Shown one piece after another: positions 23,280-32,149 of a stretch of 33,003 bases of DNA. The first letter of the stretch is position 1. Every line of letters starts with the position of its first letter. This DNA is from Bacillus sp. J37. Its GTDB lineage: Bacteria; Bacillota; Bacilli; Bacillales; Bacillaceae. The stretch covers positions 153 through 33,155 of the forward strand of contig NZ_JAEK01000053.1 of the NCBI RefSeq assembly GCF_000518865.1. The letters run 5' to 3'. The notes below the pieces were generated by a model that saw nothing but the letters and a program-made list of their open reading frames with translations, was not told the origin of the DNA and did no database searches. The position numbers and the translations under genes are program-made.

Positions 23280-23318
23280 TGCTGCCTTCTCCTTTCTTTC
23301 TATCAAACTATTAATCCA

Positions 23319-24089
23319 TTAGATTGTCATACTTCCGAAACCACCGTCAACACGAATCATCGCACCTGTTACAAAGCTTGATGCTCTCTCTGAAGAAAGC
23401 CAAACAGCAGCACCTTGAAGCTCATCCGGGCTACCGAATCTTTTCATAGGTGTATGATTCATAATGGATTCAACACGCTCTTCACTTAAAATTTTTCGAT
23501 TCTGTTCAGCAGGGAAGAAACCAGGAATGATCGCGTTTACCCGAATACCATGTGGTGCAAATTCACGCGCCAAAAACTGTGTCATGCTATTAACTCCTGC
23601 CTTTGAAACCGAATACGTAAACACTTTTGAAAGTGGTGTTGTCGAAGAAACAGAAGATATATTAATAATACTTCCTTTTCTTCCTTGTTCAATCATTTTC
23701 TTAGCAAAAATTTGACAAGTAATCATCATTCCTTTTAGATTCACATCCATGATGTCATCCCATTCTTCATCACTAATTTCAAAAAATGGGGTTGAGCTGT
23801 TTTTCCCTGGAGCATTTAAAAGGATATCAAATCCGCCTGACCATTCTTCAATTTCTTTTACCACATTTTCTAAAGATTCACGAGCGCTTACATCTGCCTG
23901 GAATGCTTTTGCTGTTCCGCCTGTCTCTTCAATTTCTTGTACAACTTTGTTTGCTTTTTCAAGATTACGGCCAACAATCGCAATCTTAGCTCCATGAGCA
24001 GATAGCCCTCCGGCAATAGATGAACCTAATACACTGTTACCGCCTATTGCTACTGCTGTTTTTCCAGTTAAATCAAATAAATTAGACAT
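23319..24089 (-). CDS. uxuB: SDR-family D-mannonate oxidoreductase (UxuB-like)
   Basis: 256 residues with a short-chain dehydrogenase Rossmann fold: GGNSVLG (16-22) in the nucleotide site, LLNAPGKN at 90-97, and catalytic Ser146, Tyr159 and Lys163 (YSVSK). The C-terminal IIPGFFPAEQNRKIL and RVDGGFGSMTI segments are those I associate with Bacillus SDR-type fructuronate reductases (YjmF/UxuB), not with gluconate 5-dehydrogenase. It would reduce D-fructuronate to D-mannonate with NAD(P)H. AGGGGGG lies before the ATG at 24089. It sits between the LarA homologue and larE. Substrate assignment rests on these segments and on the uxaC neighbour. Confidence 0.78.
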   Translation of the reverse strand: MSNLFDLTGKTAVAIGGNSVLGSSIAGGLSAHGAKIAIVGRNLEKANKVVQEIEETGGTAKAFQADVSARESLENVVKEIEEWSGGFDILLNAPGKNSSTPFFEISDEEWDDIMDVNLKGMMITCQIFAKKMIEQGRKGSIINISSVSSTTPLSKVFTYSVSKAGVNSMTQFLAREFAPHGIRVNAIIPGFFPAEQNRKILSEERVESIMNHTPMKRFGSPDELQGAAVWLSSERASSFVTGAMIRVDGGFGSMTI

Positions 24090-24149
24090 TCTAGAAATCC
24101 CCCTCATTCTATTCATAAAATAAATGGCATATGTTAACGAGATGATTAA

Positions 24150-25418
24150 TTATGATAAATTACCTTCATCATTAAATGGCAGTTCAAAAAGATTGGATAA
24201 TTGCTCCATATCAGGATGCTGTGTAACATGATCAATCAAAGCTTCCGATACTTCAATTTCAGCAATCTCTAATGTGTTTTTTATACGAACCATTTTTACC
24301 TTTGTAAAATCAAGAATATTACATGTTTTAATTGCTGCTTTAATCGCATCTTTATCATTTGCTAATGTAGTAGCGATTTTAGTAGGTGCACAAACGGTTG
24401 AAGTTAATCCGTTTGCATACGTTACTTCCCGGTCCATTTTGTCTACAAGACGTTGAGTTGTAAAATCAGCTGTCCCTACACCATTGGCATTTCCTTCTGT
24501 TTGATGAGTTAAATCAAGCACGACCATTTTATTTACATCAGGCCCACCCTTTGCGTATGGTGTTGGATATCGACCTGTAATATTGGGGTCCATTCCGTCT
24601 CCACTGATGTTTTTTCCAATTTCGTCGATAACCAGCACGTCAATTTGATCAAAGAACAGCTTTGGCAATAGTTGTTTTGCTAATGCCTGAAGAGCCGGTT
24701 CCTTTTCTTCAATCTCTTCAACAGGTAAAACTTCAATCCTTGCTACTCTGTCAAATGCGTTTTCAAGTGTGGCTACTCCAAATAAAATCGGTGTCTTTTC
24801 CATCATCATTTTCGCCATTGCCGGAACATTTTCTGCCATATATTTAAACCCTAACTGATGGGTAGCTTCTGCTCCTTTTTGTTTTCCCAATCCGATACTG
24901 ATCATTTTCATAATACCGCTCTCAACTGGCCCACGAAATGCAGTATGTGGCTTAATCCGATTTATAACAACAATCCCGTCTGCTTGTGAAGCATATTTAT
25001 CAATATAAACCGGTAAACCATTCGGTAATTCCCCTAGTTTTATCACATCCATCGAGGAACGAATTTCTGCTTTCACACTTTCTTCTGTAACTCCAAGATG
25101 GGCTAAAACTTCACGTTGTCCTTCAGCTGTAGCACCTCCATGACTCCCCATACTTGGTACTATAAATGGAACAGCACCTAAATCCTTTAAAAATTGCACG
25201 GTATATGCCGTGATTTCTACAAGTCGATCCATCCCCCGGCTACCTACAGCAATAGCAATTTCCATACCAGGTCTCACCTTAGAGCGAATGGAATCCTGTT
25301 GCAATTTTTCTTTCATTGCTTGTTCTACATTCTCTATTTTTGCATTGTCAAAGTTCTGTTTCACTTTGGCCATTTTTGGAACAGGAATGTCTTTTAATAG
25401 ATCTTGAAGAATGCCCAT
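24150..25418 (-). CDS. LarA-family nickel-pincer racemase/epimerase, probably gluconate/mannonate 2-epimerase
   Basis: 422 residues of the LarA superfamily (DUF2088 N-terminal half). Candidate active-site residues are His93 (SMGSHGG), His158 (RIKPHT), Lys171 (GIMKMISIGLGK; the probable cofactor-tethering lysine, although Lys179 and Lys181 are nearby) and His187 (ATHQLG). It is diverged from lactate racemase, lacks lactate genes nearby, and lies between uxaC and an UxuB-like SDR with gluconokinase downstream. LarA homologues that epimerise gluconate at C2 (GntE) have been described. The context points to D-mannonate/D-gluconate interconversion. The cofactor genes larE, larB and larC are in the same unit. 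AGGAG lies 11 bases before the ATG. Confidence 0.85.
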   Translation of the reverse strand: MGILQDLLKDIPVPKMAKVKQNFDNAKIENVEQAMKEKLQQDSIRSKVRPGMEIAIAVGSRGMDRLVEITAYTVQFLKDLGAVPFIVPSMGSHGGATAEGQREVLAHLGVTEESVKAEIRSSMDVIKLGELPNGLPVYIDKYASQADGIVVINRIKPHTAFRGPVESGIMKMISIGLGKQKGAEATHQLGFKYMAENVPAMAKMMMEKTPILFGVATLENAFDRVARIEVLPVEEIEEKEPALQALAKQLLPKLFFDQIDVLVIDEIGKNISGDGMDPNITGRYPTPYAKGGPDVNKMVVLDLTHQTEGNANGVGTADFTTQRLVDKMDREVTYANGLTSTVCAPTKIATTLANDKDAIKAAIKTCNILDFTKVKMVRIKNTLEIAEIEVSEALIDHVTQHPDMEQLSNLFELPFNDEGNLS

Positions 25419-25434
25419 AACTTTTTTATCTCCT

Positions 25435-26838
25435 TTATCTTACAGAAAAGTATTTTTGTGCATTGTTAAAACCAATGTTTTCAACCATTTGTTTTAATAT
25501 TTTTTCATCATTTGGTACTTTTCCTTCTTCAACCCACTCACCAATGATATTACAAACAATTCTTCTGAAATATTCGTGTCGAACATAAGATAAGAGACTG
25601 CGCGAATCAGTTGTCATTCCGATAAAGTGACTTAGTATGCCTAAATTCGCTAAGTCTGTCATTTGTCGGACCATGCCATCATATTGATCATTAAACCACC
25701 AGCCTGAACCGAATTGGACTTTACCCGGAATACCTTCTTCAAAGAAGTTGCCAATCATCGTCCCCAACACATAATTATCACGTGGATTTAAATTATACAG
25801 GACAGTTCTAGGTAAGCTTCTTGCTTGATCTAATGTATCCAAGAAGCATGATAATCCTTCTGCGAGCAACTGATCACCGATTGAATCAAATCCGCCATCT
25901 GCACCAATTTTCTGTTGCATAAACGTATTATTATTTCGTAATGCCCCCATATGCAATTGCATAACCCACTCTTTATTAGCATACATTTTTCCCAACTCTT
26001 CAAGGAGATAGGAACGATATCCAATGAGCTCCTCATTTGTAAGCTCTTCGTTATTTAATCGCTTTTGGAAAATCTGTTCAACTTCACTTTTCGGTATTTG
26101 CTTATAAACCATTAGTTGAATATCATGATCAGATGCATAACAGCCATTTTCAGCAAAATAATCTACTCTTTGCTGTAATGCAGTTACTAAACCATCAAGT
26201 GTTTGAATGTTAATTCCTGAAGCAGACTCTAATTTTTTCAGCCATTCCGGAAAGCTAACTCTTTCAAGATAAAGAGCCTGGTCAGGACGAAATGTTGGAG
26301 CTACTTCCACTTCAAAAGCAGTATCTTCTCTTATTAACTTATGAAATTCGAGTGTATCAGTCGGATCATCTGTCGTACCGACTAATTGGACATTCGATCT
26401 TTCAATATATCGTCGAGGTGTAAAGTCCTCTGTTTGAAGCTTTTCATTACATTCTTCCCAAATCTCCTTCGCAGTATCAGGTGAGAGAAGTTTATTAATT
26501 CCAAAGAACGTTCTTAGCTCCATATGGGTCCAGTGATATAAAGGATTTCCAAATAAATGCGGGACTGTTTCTGCCCAAGCCTCGAATTTCTCCCAATCAC
26601 TTGCATGACCTGTGATTAAATCTTCTTTTACACCATGAATACGCATTGCACGCCATTTATAATGATCACCAGCAAGCCAAAGCTGTGTAATATTCTCAAA
26701 TGTTTGATTTTCATAGATTTCTTTAGGACTAAGATGACAATGATAGTCGAATATTGGCAAGTCCTTCATAATACTATGATAAAGATTTTCTGCCGTAGAA
26801 TTGGTTAATAAGAATGAATCACTTAAAAACGGTTTCAT
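25435..26838 (-). CDS. uxaC: Glucuronate isomerase
   Basis: 467 residues, normal for UxaC of the amidohydrolase superfamily. It converts D-glucuronate to D-fructuronate and D-galacturonate to D-tagaturonate in the cytosol. The HxH metal motif is in FDYHCHLSP (His33, His35). Typical blocks include LWLAGDHYKWRAMR, VQLVGTTDDPTDTLE and MTTDSRSLLSYVRHEYFRR. GGAGGAG precedes the ATG. It is the first gene of the cluster, 16 bases ahead of the LarA homologue, and follows the ROK-type palindrome. No tagaturonate reductase is present here, so glucuronate is the likelier physiological substrate. Confidence 0.96.
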   Translation of the reverse strand: MKPFLSDSFLLTNSTAENLYHSIMKDLPIFDYHCHLSPKEIYENQTFENITQLWLAGDHYKWRAMRIHGVKEDLITGHASDWEKFEAWAETVPHLFGNPLYHWTHMELRTFFGINKLLSPDTAKEIWEECNEKLQTEDFTPRRYIERSNVQLVGTTDDPTDTLEFHKLIREDTAFEVEVAPTFRPDQALYLERVSFPEWLKKLESASGINIQTLDGLVTALQQRVDYFAENGCYASDHDIQLMVYKQIPKSEVEQIFQKRLNNEELTNEELIGYRSYLLEELGKMYANKEWVMQLHMGALRNNNTFMQQKIGADGGFDSIGDQLLAEGLSCFLDTLDQARSLPRTVLYNLNPRDNYVLGTMIGNFFEEGIPGKVQFGSGWWFNDQYDGMVRQMTDLANLGILSHFIGMTTDSRSLLSYVRHEYFRRIVCNIIGEWVEEGKVPNDEKILKQMVENIGFNNAQKYFSVR

Positions 26839-26925
26839 TTTATCTCCTCCGTACCCTGTTATTCTTCAAAGTTTTTACTATATTCTCTTTTTGTCATGAA
26901 CAATTGTGTTATAATGAGATGAATC

Positions 26926-26956
26926 TTATTAATTAGTTTACAAAACAAATTAATAA
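26926..26956. promoter_or_regulatory. 31-bp palindrome, probable operator of the ROK repressor
   Basis: Arms of 14 bp (TTATTAATTAGTTT and its mirror with one mismatch) flank a three-base centre. The core AGTTTACAAAAC resembles XylR/ROK operators with TTAGTTT-AAACWAA halves. It lies 88 bases before uxaC and about 375 before the divergent ROK gene. A plus-strand extended -10 (TGTTATAAT) lies near 26907. Confidence 0.55.
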
Positions 26957-27128
26957 TCTATGTGTAGAATATCATTTCTATTATTTCTCGTCAATCATTT
27001 GTATACCACTTCTCAAATGACTGATTTTCAGTAAAAGTGAAAGAATGTATAATATTTAAATTGATGATTTAGTTATGGCTGTTTTCCAGTAAATATGTTG
27101 TTAATAAGTACTTTGTAAAAACTATATA

Positions 27129-27248
27129 GGTTGATTGGAGTGAAGGTGCGAGACTCCTGTGGGAGGCGGGACCCCGCAAACGCAAAGCGTTGAGGAGGGT
27201 CACCGCTCACCCCACGGAAAGCTTAGCATCCTGGAGATCAAATCAACC
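27129..27248. repeat. 120-bp dispersed Bacillus-type repeat with inverted ends
   Basis: The ends GGTTGATT and AATCAACC are inverted copies. Inside are GCGGG/CCCGC and AACGC/GCGTT stems and a run like GACTCCTGTGGGAGGCGGGA, far richer in GC than its AT-rich flanks. I recall closely similar elements scattered through many Bacillus genomes. It lies within the leader or promoter region of the ROK gene and contains no ORF. Between 26957 and 27128 and between 27249 and 27330 I see nothing else. Confidence 0.65.
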
Positions 27249-27330
27249 ACCCAACACATATTACAAAGCAACAAAGTTTGAGAAAACAGCCTTTAGAGTT
27301 TGTTTTTAAAAAAATTTAAGGGTGATTTAC

Positions 27331-28500
27331 ATGGCGATAGGTGACGCTGCTTATATAAAAAGTATTAATAGACGTTTAATCATAAGTAAAATAATTGAAG
27401 CAGGAATGATCTCCAGAGCAGATTTATCCAAAATAACGAAATTAACAAGAGCTACCATTTCTGTACAAGTAGCTGATTTATTAGAAGAAGAATTAATCGT
27501 TGAGTCACATCAGGAACATAACAGTGTGGGAAGAAAACCGATTATGCTGTCAATAAACCTAAAAGCTGGTTATGCATTAGGAGTTGATCTGGACCACAGA
27601 CATGTCACATTTACATTATCAGATCTAGGGGGAAACCCCGTAAGTACCGACATTATAGAGTTCAAGAATTCAAACTATGATGAAATACTTAACCTGCTCA
27701 TAGCTAATATCAAACAATATGATGATCAATATTCAGATAGTCGATTCGGTATTGTAGGTGTTGTCATCGGAATTCACGGGACTGTTTCCAAGGATGAAAT
27801 AATTAACTTTATTCCTCAACATAAATGGAAAGATAAAAACTTAAAAGAAGACTTAGAAAAAGAACTCGATATGCAAATACATATCGAAAATAATGCAAAC
27901 TTATGCTCATTTGCTGAAAGAGTATTCAAACATCATCAAAGTGATAATTTAGTCAGTATCAGCATGTACTCGGGTATTGGTTTAGGTGTATTAATAAACG
28001 GGGAGCTACTTAAAGGATATCATGGATACGCTGGAGAAATGGGACACATGATCATCGTACCTGATGGTCGTCCTTGTAACTGTGGTAATTCAGGTTGTTG
28101 GGAATTATATGCTTCAGAGGCAAGTATCTTAAACCAATTAAAGGAATTACATGCTAATCAACATCTAACCTATCAAGATACTCACAAATTTATCATAAAT
28201 CAAGATCAACCAACCTGTGATGTACTTGATTCGTTCATTAAATATGTTGCTATAGGTTTAAACAATATTATTAATTTACTAAATCCCGAAACAATTGTTC
28301 TCAATAGTGAGTTATTAAAAATGTATCCTAATGTTATTCATAAAATTGAATCAAACCTAACTTCGTCCATTAGCGATTATCATAAAATCTTAATTTCAGA
28401 TCTCGGAAAACATGCAGCAGTAATGGGAGCTTGTGCTTTAGCTATCAAAAGCTTTCTGGGTGTTCCTGATATTCGTTTAACGATCGAAGATCACAAATAG
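27331..28500 (+). CDS. ROK-family transcriptional repressor (XylR/NagC type)
   Basis: 389 residues. A winged helix-turn-helix lies at about 24-58 (MISRADLSKITKLTRATISVQV). It is followed by a ROK sugar-kinase-like domain with GVVIGIHGTV, the MYSGIGLGVLINGELL loop, GYAGEMGHM and the zinc motif CNCGNSGCWE (Cys249, Cys251, Cys256). AAGGGTGA precedes the ATG at 27331; three extra upstream codons are not used. It is divergent from uxaC with a strong palindrome between them, so it is the natural controller of the uronate/nickel cluster. The inducer is probably a uronate or aldonate. Confidence 0.9.
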   Translation: MAIGDAAYIKSINRRLIISKIIEAGMISRADLSKITKLTRATISVQVADLLEEELIVESHQEHNSVGRKPIMLSINLKAGYALGVDLDHRHVTFTLSDLGGNPVSTDIIEFKNSNYDEILNLLIANIKQYDDQYSDSRFGIVGVVIGIHGTVSKDEIINFIPQHKWKDKNLKEDLEKELDMQIHIENNANLCSFAERVFKHHQSDNLVSISMYSGIGLGVLINGELLKGYHGYAGEMGHMIIVPDGRPCNCGNSGCWELYASEASILNQLKELHANQHLTYQDTHKFIINQDQPTCDVLDSFIKYVAIGLNNIINLLNPETIVLNSELLKMYPNVIHKIESNLTSSISDYHKILISDLGKHAAVMGACALAIKSFLGVPDIRLTIEDHK

Positions 28501-28516
28501 CAATTTAATCGCAATA

Positions 28517-28552
28517 GTAAAACCCTACTCTTATTAAAGAATAGGGTTTTTT
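28517..28552 (+). terminator. Intrinsic terminator of the ROK gene
   Basis: AAACCCTA and TAGGGTTT arms extended by TCTT/AAGA around a mismatch, followed by TTTTTT. The A-rich left side may let it act also for the converging ytcC. Confidence 0.8.
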
Positions 28553-28560
28553 GATACATA

Positions 28561-29703
28561 TTAATGGTTTTTTTGAGCTATTTGAAGATAAATTTTTTCT
28601 AATCTTTCTGCGACATGTTGAAACTGGAAGTGTTTTTTTACATTTTCTCTTCCATTCAAACCAAGTGATTTACTTTCAGAAGGATTTGATAATATAAAAT
28701 CTATTGCATCTGCGAATGCTTTGGGATTGTCGTAATCATTAATGACAAGTCCATTTCTCCCGTGGTGAATAACTTCACCATTTCCCCCTCGATTTGTTGT
28801 AATGATTGGGATTGCTGCTGCCATTGCTTCATAATGAACACGGGCAAGTGGTTCATGCCATTGTGAACTACATACAAACAGATCAGCCATGACTAAATGT
28901 TCAGGTATATTCTCCGTAGGGACATACTTAGTAAAAAGAACATGTGAAGGAAACTTGGAACTAAGATCAAATAAGCTCTGAACATAATCATCAACAGTAT
29001 TATCACTAAACCACTTTCCCCCTACGATGACCAACACAATGTCAGGGTATTTATCGATTAAATGGTGCAACGCGTTTATTAACAAATGGGGCCCTTTTGT
29101 TTTACTTAAACGACCTATAAAAAGAATCACTTGTTTCTCTTGGAGATCGTAGTGTTTACGTACTCTCTTCCGAATGATTTTCCCCTGTTTTTCATAAACA
29201 CTTTGATACTTTTGCAGATCTACACCAGAATAAATGACGTGGACCTTATGTGATGCCTGCGGATATCTTTTTACTATTGTTTGCTTTATATAATTGCTGA
29301 CTGTTGTAATGGCATCTACACATTCAATCGCCCTTAATCCCTCTTCTTTTGTTAGTTTTAACTGTGAAAACATATCGTTATGAAGACTTAAAACAAATGA
29401 GCTGTTTGGTGAGGATTCTTTGTAAATAGGAATATGACTGGGTCTGTTAAATACATGAATGACATGAAATTGGTGTTTCATTATTTCCTCAGCAACATTG
29501 TTCATATAGGTTTCTCTCGGAAATCGAAAATATTCTAAATGAGCATGCTTCTCATTGTTTGGAAGAGATTTGTCAGAGATAGAAAAGATCGTCACTTGGT
29601 GCTCGGTTAAAAAAGGAATAATCCCATCAAGCATGATCTGAACCGCCCCACCTTTTATTGCAGGTGAAGGTAACTTCTCCGTACATATAAAGGCAATTCT
29701 CAT
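28561..29703 (-). CDS. ytcC: GT4 glycosyltransferase (YtcC/CotSA type)
   Basis: 380 residues in the two-domain GT-B fold. The N-terminal domain begins FICTEKLPSPAIKGGAVQIML, close to the CotSA/YtcC group of spore-coat transferases. The C-terminal domain has LFIGRLSKTKGPHLLINAL and the donor-site ExxGxxxxE-type region HEPLARVHYEAMAAAIPIITTNRGG. Such enzymes transfer sugars onto spore-surface polysaccharide. It follows ytcB by 13 bases. Assignment to YtcC over CotSA rests on the ytcA-ytcB-ytcC order. Confidence 0.78.
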   Translation of the reverse strand: MRIAFICTEKLPSPAIKGGAVQIMLDGIIPFLTEHQVTIFSISDKSLPNNEKHAHLEYFRFPRETYMNNVAEEIMKHQFHVIHVFNRPSHIPIYKESSPNSSFVLSLHNDMFSQLKLTKEEGLRAIECVDAITTVSNYIKQTIVKRYPQASHKVHVIYSGVDLQKYQSVYEKQGKIIRKRVRKHYDLQEKQVILFIGRLSKTKGPHLLINALHHLIDKYPDIVLVIVGGKWFSDNTVDDYVQSLFDLSSKFPSHVLFTKYVPTENIPEHLVMADLFVCSSQWHEPLARVHYEAMAAAIPIITTNRGGNGEVIHHGRNGLVINDYDNPKAFADAIDFILSNPSESKSLGLNGRENVKKHFQFQHVAERLEKIYLQIAQKNH

Positions 29704-29716
29704 TCCCCTATCACCT

Positions 29717-30664
29717 CTACAAACCGTAAACTTTGCGGATATAGTTCAGTTCTTTAACTAAGCCTTCTTTTAACGATATTTTAGGATTGTAGTGTAGTAG
29801 TGTTTGTGCAAGAGTGATATCTGCCCATGTATGTTTCGGTTCTCCGTTAACTTTTTGCGTGTAGTTTATTTTTGATGTTTTCCCTGTTATTTGTTCGAGT
29901 AACTCAGTGACTTCATTGATGGAGGCTCTTTCTTTTCCACCTATATTAATTGTTCTGCCAATCAAATGATCTTGGTATAACACAGCCGATGTTGCTTCAA
30001 CACAATCGCTGATAAAAGTAAAATCCCTTGATTGGGTACCATCCCCATATATCGTGATTGGTTCTTCTTTTAGAATTTGAACAATAAATCGGTGGAATGC
30101 CATATCAGGCCGTTGTCTTGGTCCATAGACTGTAAAAAATCGAACCACTACAATTGGAACACCGAAACTCTTATTATACACATGACATAGGTGTTCACCG
30201 GTTAATTTTGTAATTCCGTAAGGTGAAAGTGGTGTAGGTATTGAGTCCTCCGATACTTTTCCGCTCTTTTCGCCATAAATAGATGATGTGGATGCATAGA
30301 TAAATTTAGTAATATTTTTGTTTTTCACAGCTTCCAATAGACGTTGGGTTGCCAAAATATTATTTGTTACATAAGGGTCAAAGTCTTTTCCCCAACTAGA
30401 TCGAACACCAGGCATACCTGCCAGATGATAAATGGCGTCCACCTCTTTTAGTACATTGTCCAGATCTGCTGAAAGAAGATCAATTTCCATGAACTGAAAT
30501 CTTGGATGATTCTTAAGTGATTGGAGGTTTACTTCTTTTAGATTTATTGGAGTTGGCCCTATAAAGGTATCTACCCCAATTATTCTATTTTCCGGATCTT
30601 TTAGCAGTCTCTCACACAAATGAGATCCAATAAAGCCTGCAGCACCAGTAACAAGTATTTTCAT
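29717..30664 (-). CDS. ytcB: NAD-dependent sugar-nucleotide epimerase (YtcB-like)
   Basis: 315 residues of the extended SDR family: GAAGFIGS (7-14), the Ser-Tyr-Lys set in YASTSSIYG and SPYGITK, and VVVRFFTVYGPRQRPDMA, which is typical of UDP-glucuronate 4-epimerase-like enzymes. It overlaps the ytcA stop by ATGA. Because ytcA makes UDP-glucuronate, UDP-galacturonate is a plausible product; the substrate is inferred. Length agrees with B. subtilis YtcB (about 316). Confidence 0.85.
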   Translation of the reverse strand: MKILVTGAAGFIGSHLCERLLKDPENRIIGVDTFIGPTPINLKEVNLQSLKNHPRFQFMEIDLLSADLDNVLKEVDAIYHLAGMPGVRSSWGKDFDPYVTNNILATQRLLEAVKNKNITKFIYASTSSIYGEKSGKVSEDSIPTPLSPYGITKLTGEHLCHVYNKSFGVPIVVVRFFTVYGPRQRPDMAFHRFIVQILKEEPITIYGDGTQSRDFTFISDCVEATSAVLYQDHLIGRTINIGGKERASINEVTELLEQITGKTSKINYTQKVNGEPKHTWADITLAQTLLHYNPKISLKEGLVKELNYIRKVYGL

Positions 30665-31950
30665 GAGCGTGCAACTCCTACGTATTGAAATCCATGTTCA
30701 TACGCTTTTGATGGATCGATGCAGTTTCGTGCATCCAGAATAACATTTCCTTTCATAAGCAGCTTAAGTTTCTTCCAATCTAAATAGAGAAATTCAGCCC
30801 ATTCTGTAGCGATGATGACACATTCAGCATCAGTAACTGCTTGATCTAAAGTAGGAAATTGAATAATATTTGATTCTCCTAAAAAAGGTAACGTTGCTTT
30901 TGGATCATATGTGTTTACATTACAACCTATTTGACCTAGTTTTTTGATGAGATAAACCGCTTGAGATTCTCTTGTGTCATCTGTATTTGGTTTGAAAGCA
31001 ATACCAAGAACTGAAATCGTTTTCCCTTTCAGTGACTCAAATACGGTTATAAGTTTTTCAATATAATAATCAATTTGTGAATGATTTGTAGATTGGATGG
31101 CTTGTAGAATGATCGGAGTTATATTTTTTTCAATCGCACTTTGTTCTAGAGAACGGACATCTTTCGGAAAACAAGACCCTCCATAGCCTAGACCTGAGTT
31201 TAGAAAGTGCGGACTGATTCGTGGGTCTGTACTGATCCCCCGAACAACATCATCAATATTGACTTCATACTTATCACATATTCTAGCAATTTCATTAATA
31301 AATGAGATTTTTGTTGCTAAAAAGGCGTTTGAGGTGTACTTAATCATTTCTGCACCGGAGAGAGTTGTTACGATATAAGGAGCTTCTATTCCTTTAAAAA
31401 GAGATTTTACAATGTTTAAGGATTTAGAATCATTTTTTTTCATGCCCACAACAATTTTATCAGCATGTAACATATCGAAAAGCGCTGACCCTTCCCTTAA
31501 AAATTCGGGATTCGAGACGACTGCAAACTGCTCTGGAGCGATTCCTTTTTGAAGTAACTTAGCATGTATCTTTTCGTTCGTACCAGGTGGAACAGTACTT
31601 TTCGTAATGATTGTTTTATAATCTGTAAGTGCATCTGCTATCATATCAACTACACTATAAATATATGTTAAGTTGGTTTTACCATCTGCAAGTGAGGGAG
31701 TTCCCACTGCGATTAAGATAACAGGATGCTTTCGGATATTTTCAATTACTTCAGAATTAAATGTTAAGTTTTTCTCGTTACGAGATATGATTTCCTTTAA
31801 TCCAGGCTCATAAATTGGTACTTCTCCCCTATTTAATGATCTGATTTTTTCGATATTTGTGTCAACACAACAAACAGTGTGCCCGAGATCTGCAAGGACA
31901 GAGGCAGAAGTCAAACCTACATAACCAGCTCCTACTACACATATTTTCAT
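30661..31950 (-). CDS. ytcA: UDP-glucose 6-dehydrogenase (YtcA/TuaD type)
   Basis: 429 residues. It oxidises UDP-glucose twice to UDP-glucuronate. The NAD site is CVVGAGYVGLTSASVLADLG (4-23). The catalytic Cys is in LGYGGSCFPKDV, preceded by the conserved FINEIARICDKY helix, and the C-terminal VLGIAFKPNTDDTRES block is present. The frame is open to 32037, but GGAGAGGGG precedes the ATG at 31950. It is the first gene of ytcABC, which in B. subtilis belongs to spore-surface polysaccharide synthesis. I could not find a convincing sporulation promoter just upstream. Confidence 0.93.
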   Translation of the reverse strand: MKICVVGAGYVGLTSASVLADLGHTVCCVDTNIEKIRSLNRGEVPIYEPGLKEIISRNEKNLTFNSEVIENIRKHPVILIAVGTPSLADGKTNLTYIYSVVDMIADALTDYKTIITKSTVPPGTNEKIHAKLLQKGIAPEQFAVVSNPEFLREGSALFDMLHADKIVVGMKKNDSKSLNIVKSLFKGIEAPYIVTTLSGAEMIKYTSNAFLATKISFINEIARICDKYEVNIDDVVRGISTDPRISPHFLNSGLGYGGSCFPKDVRSLEQSAIEKNITPIILQAIQSTNHSQIDYYIEKLITVFESLKGKTISVLGIAFKPNTDDTRESQAVYLIKKLGQIGCNVNTYDPKATLPFLGESNIIQFPTLDQAVTDAECVIIATEWAEFLYLDWKKLKLLMKGNVILDARNCIDPSKAYEHGFQYVGVARS

Positions 31951-32059
31951 TTCTATATCCCCTCTCCAAAAAGTTTCTATTTCTATACTCTCTATTTTAT
32001 TAGTGGATAAGCTTATATTGTGATAGAGCATAAACACAATTAATCATTAAAAACCGTTA

Positions 32060-32082
32060 CCTCTTATGTAATATGTAAGAGG
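32060..32082. other. Short hairpin upstream of ytcA
   Basis: CCTCTTA and TAAGAGG arms with a 9-base loop, without a clear T run on either side. It lies between the ytcA promoter region and the preceding gene's terminator. Function unknown. Confidence 0.4.
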
Positions 32083-32106
32083 AGTTGAGTTATATAGCTA
32101 TTTCTT

Positions 32107-32138
32107 AAAATTAGACTGCATATATAAAAGCAGTCTAA
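32107..32138 (-). terminator. Intrinsic terminator of the 80-aa gene
   Basis: A perfect 9-bp stem (TTAGACTGC/GCAGTCTAA) with a 10-base loop is followed on the minus strand by TTTT (overlapping TAATTTTAAG). It lies 12 bases past the stop. Confidence 0.7.
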
Positions 32139-32149
32139 GATTTTATCAA

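Noticed and set aside
23319-24089. Gluconate 5-dehydrogenase
   Set aside because: Its C-terminal FFPAEQN and GGFGSMTI segments fit UxuB-type fructuronate reductases better, and uxaC lies in the same unit.
24150-25418. Lactate racemase LarA
   Set aside because: No lactate permease or dehydrogenase is nearby, and the motif spacing differs from classic LarA. The neighbours are uronate and gluconate genes, so another hydroxy acid is more likely.
28561-29703. CotSA itself
   Set aside because: The N-terminus is CotSA-like, but cotI and cotS are absent and the ytcA-ytcB order favours YtcC.
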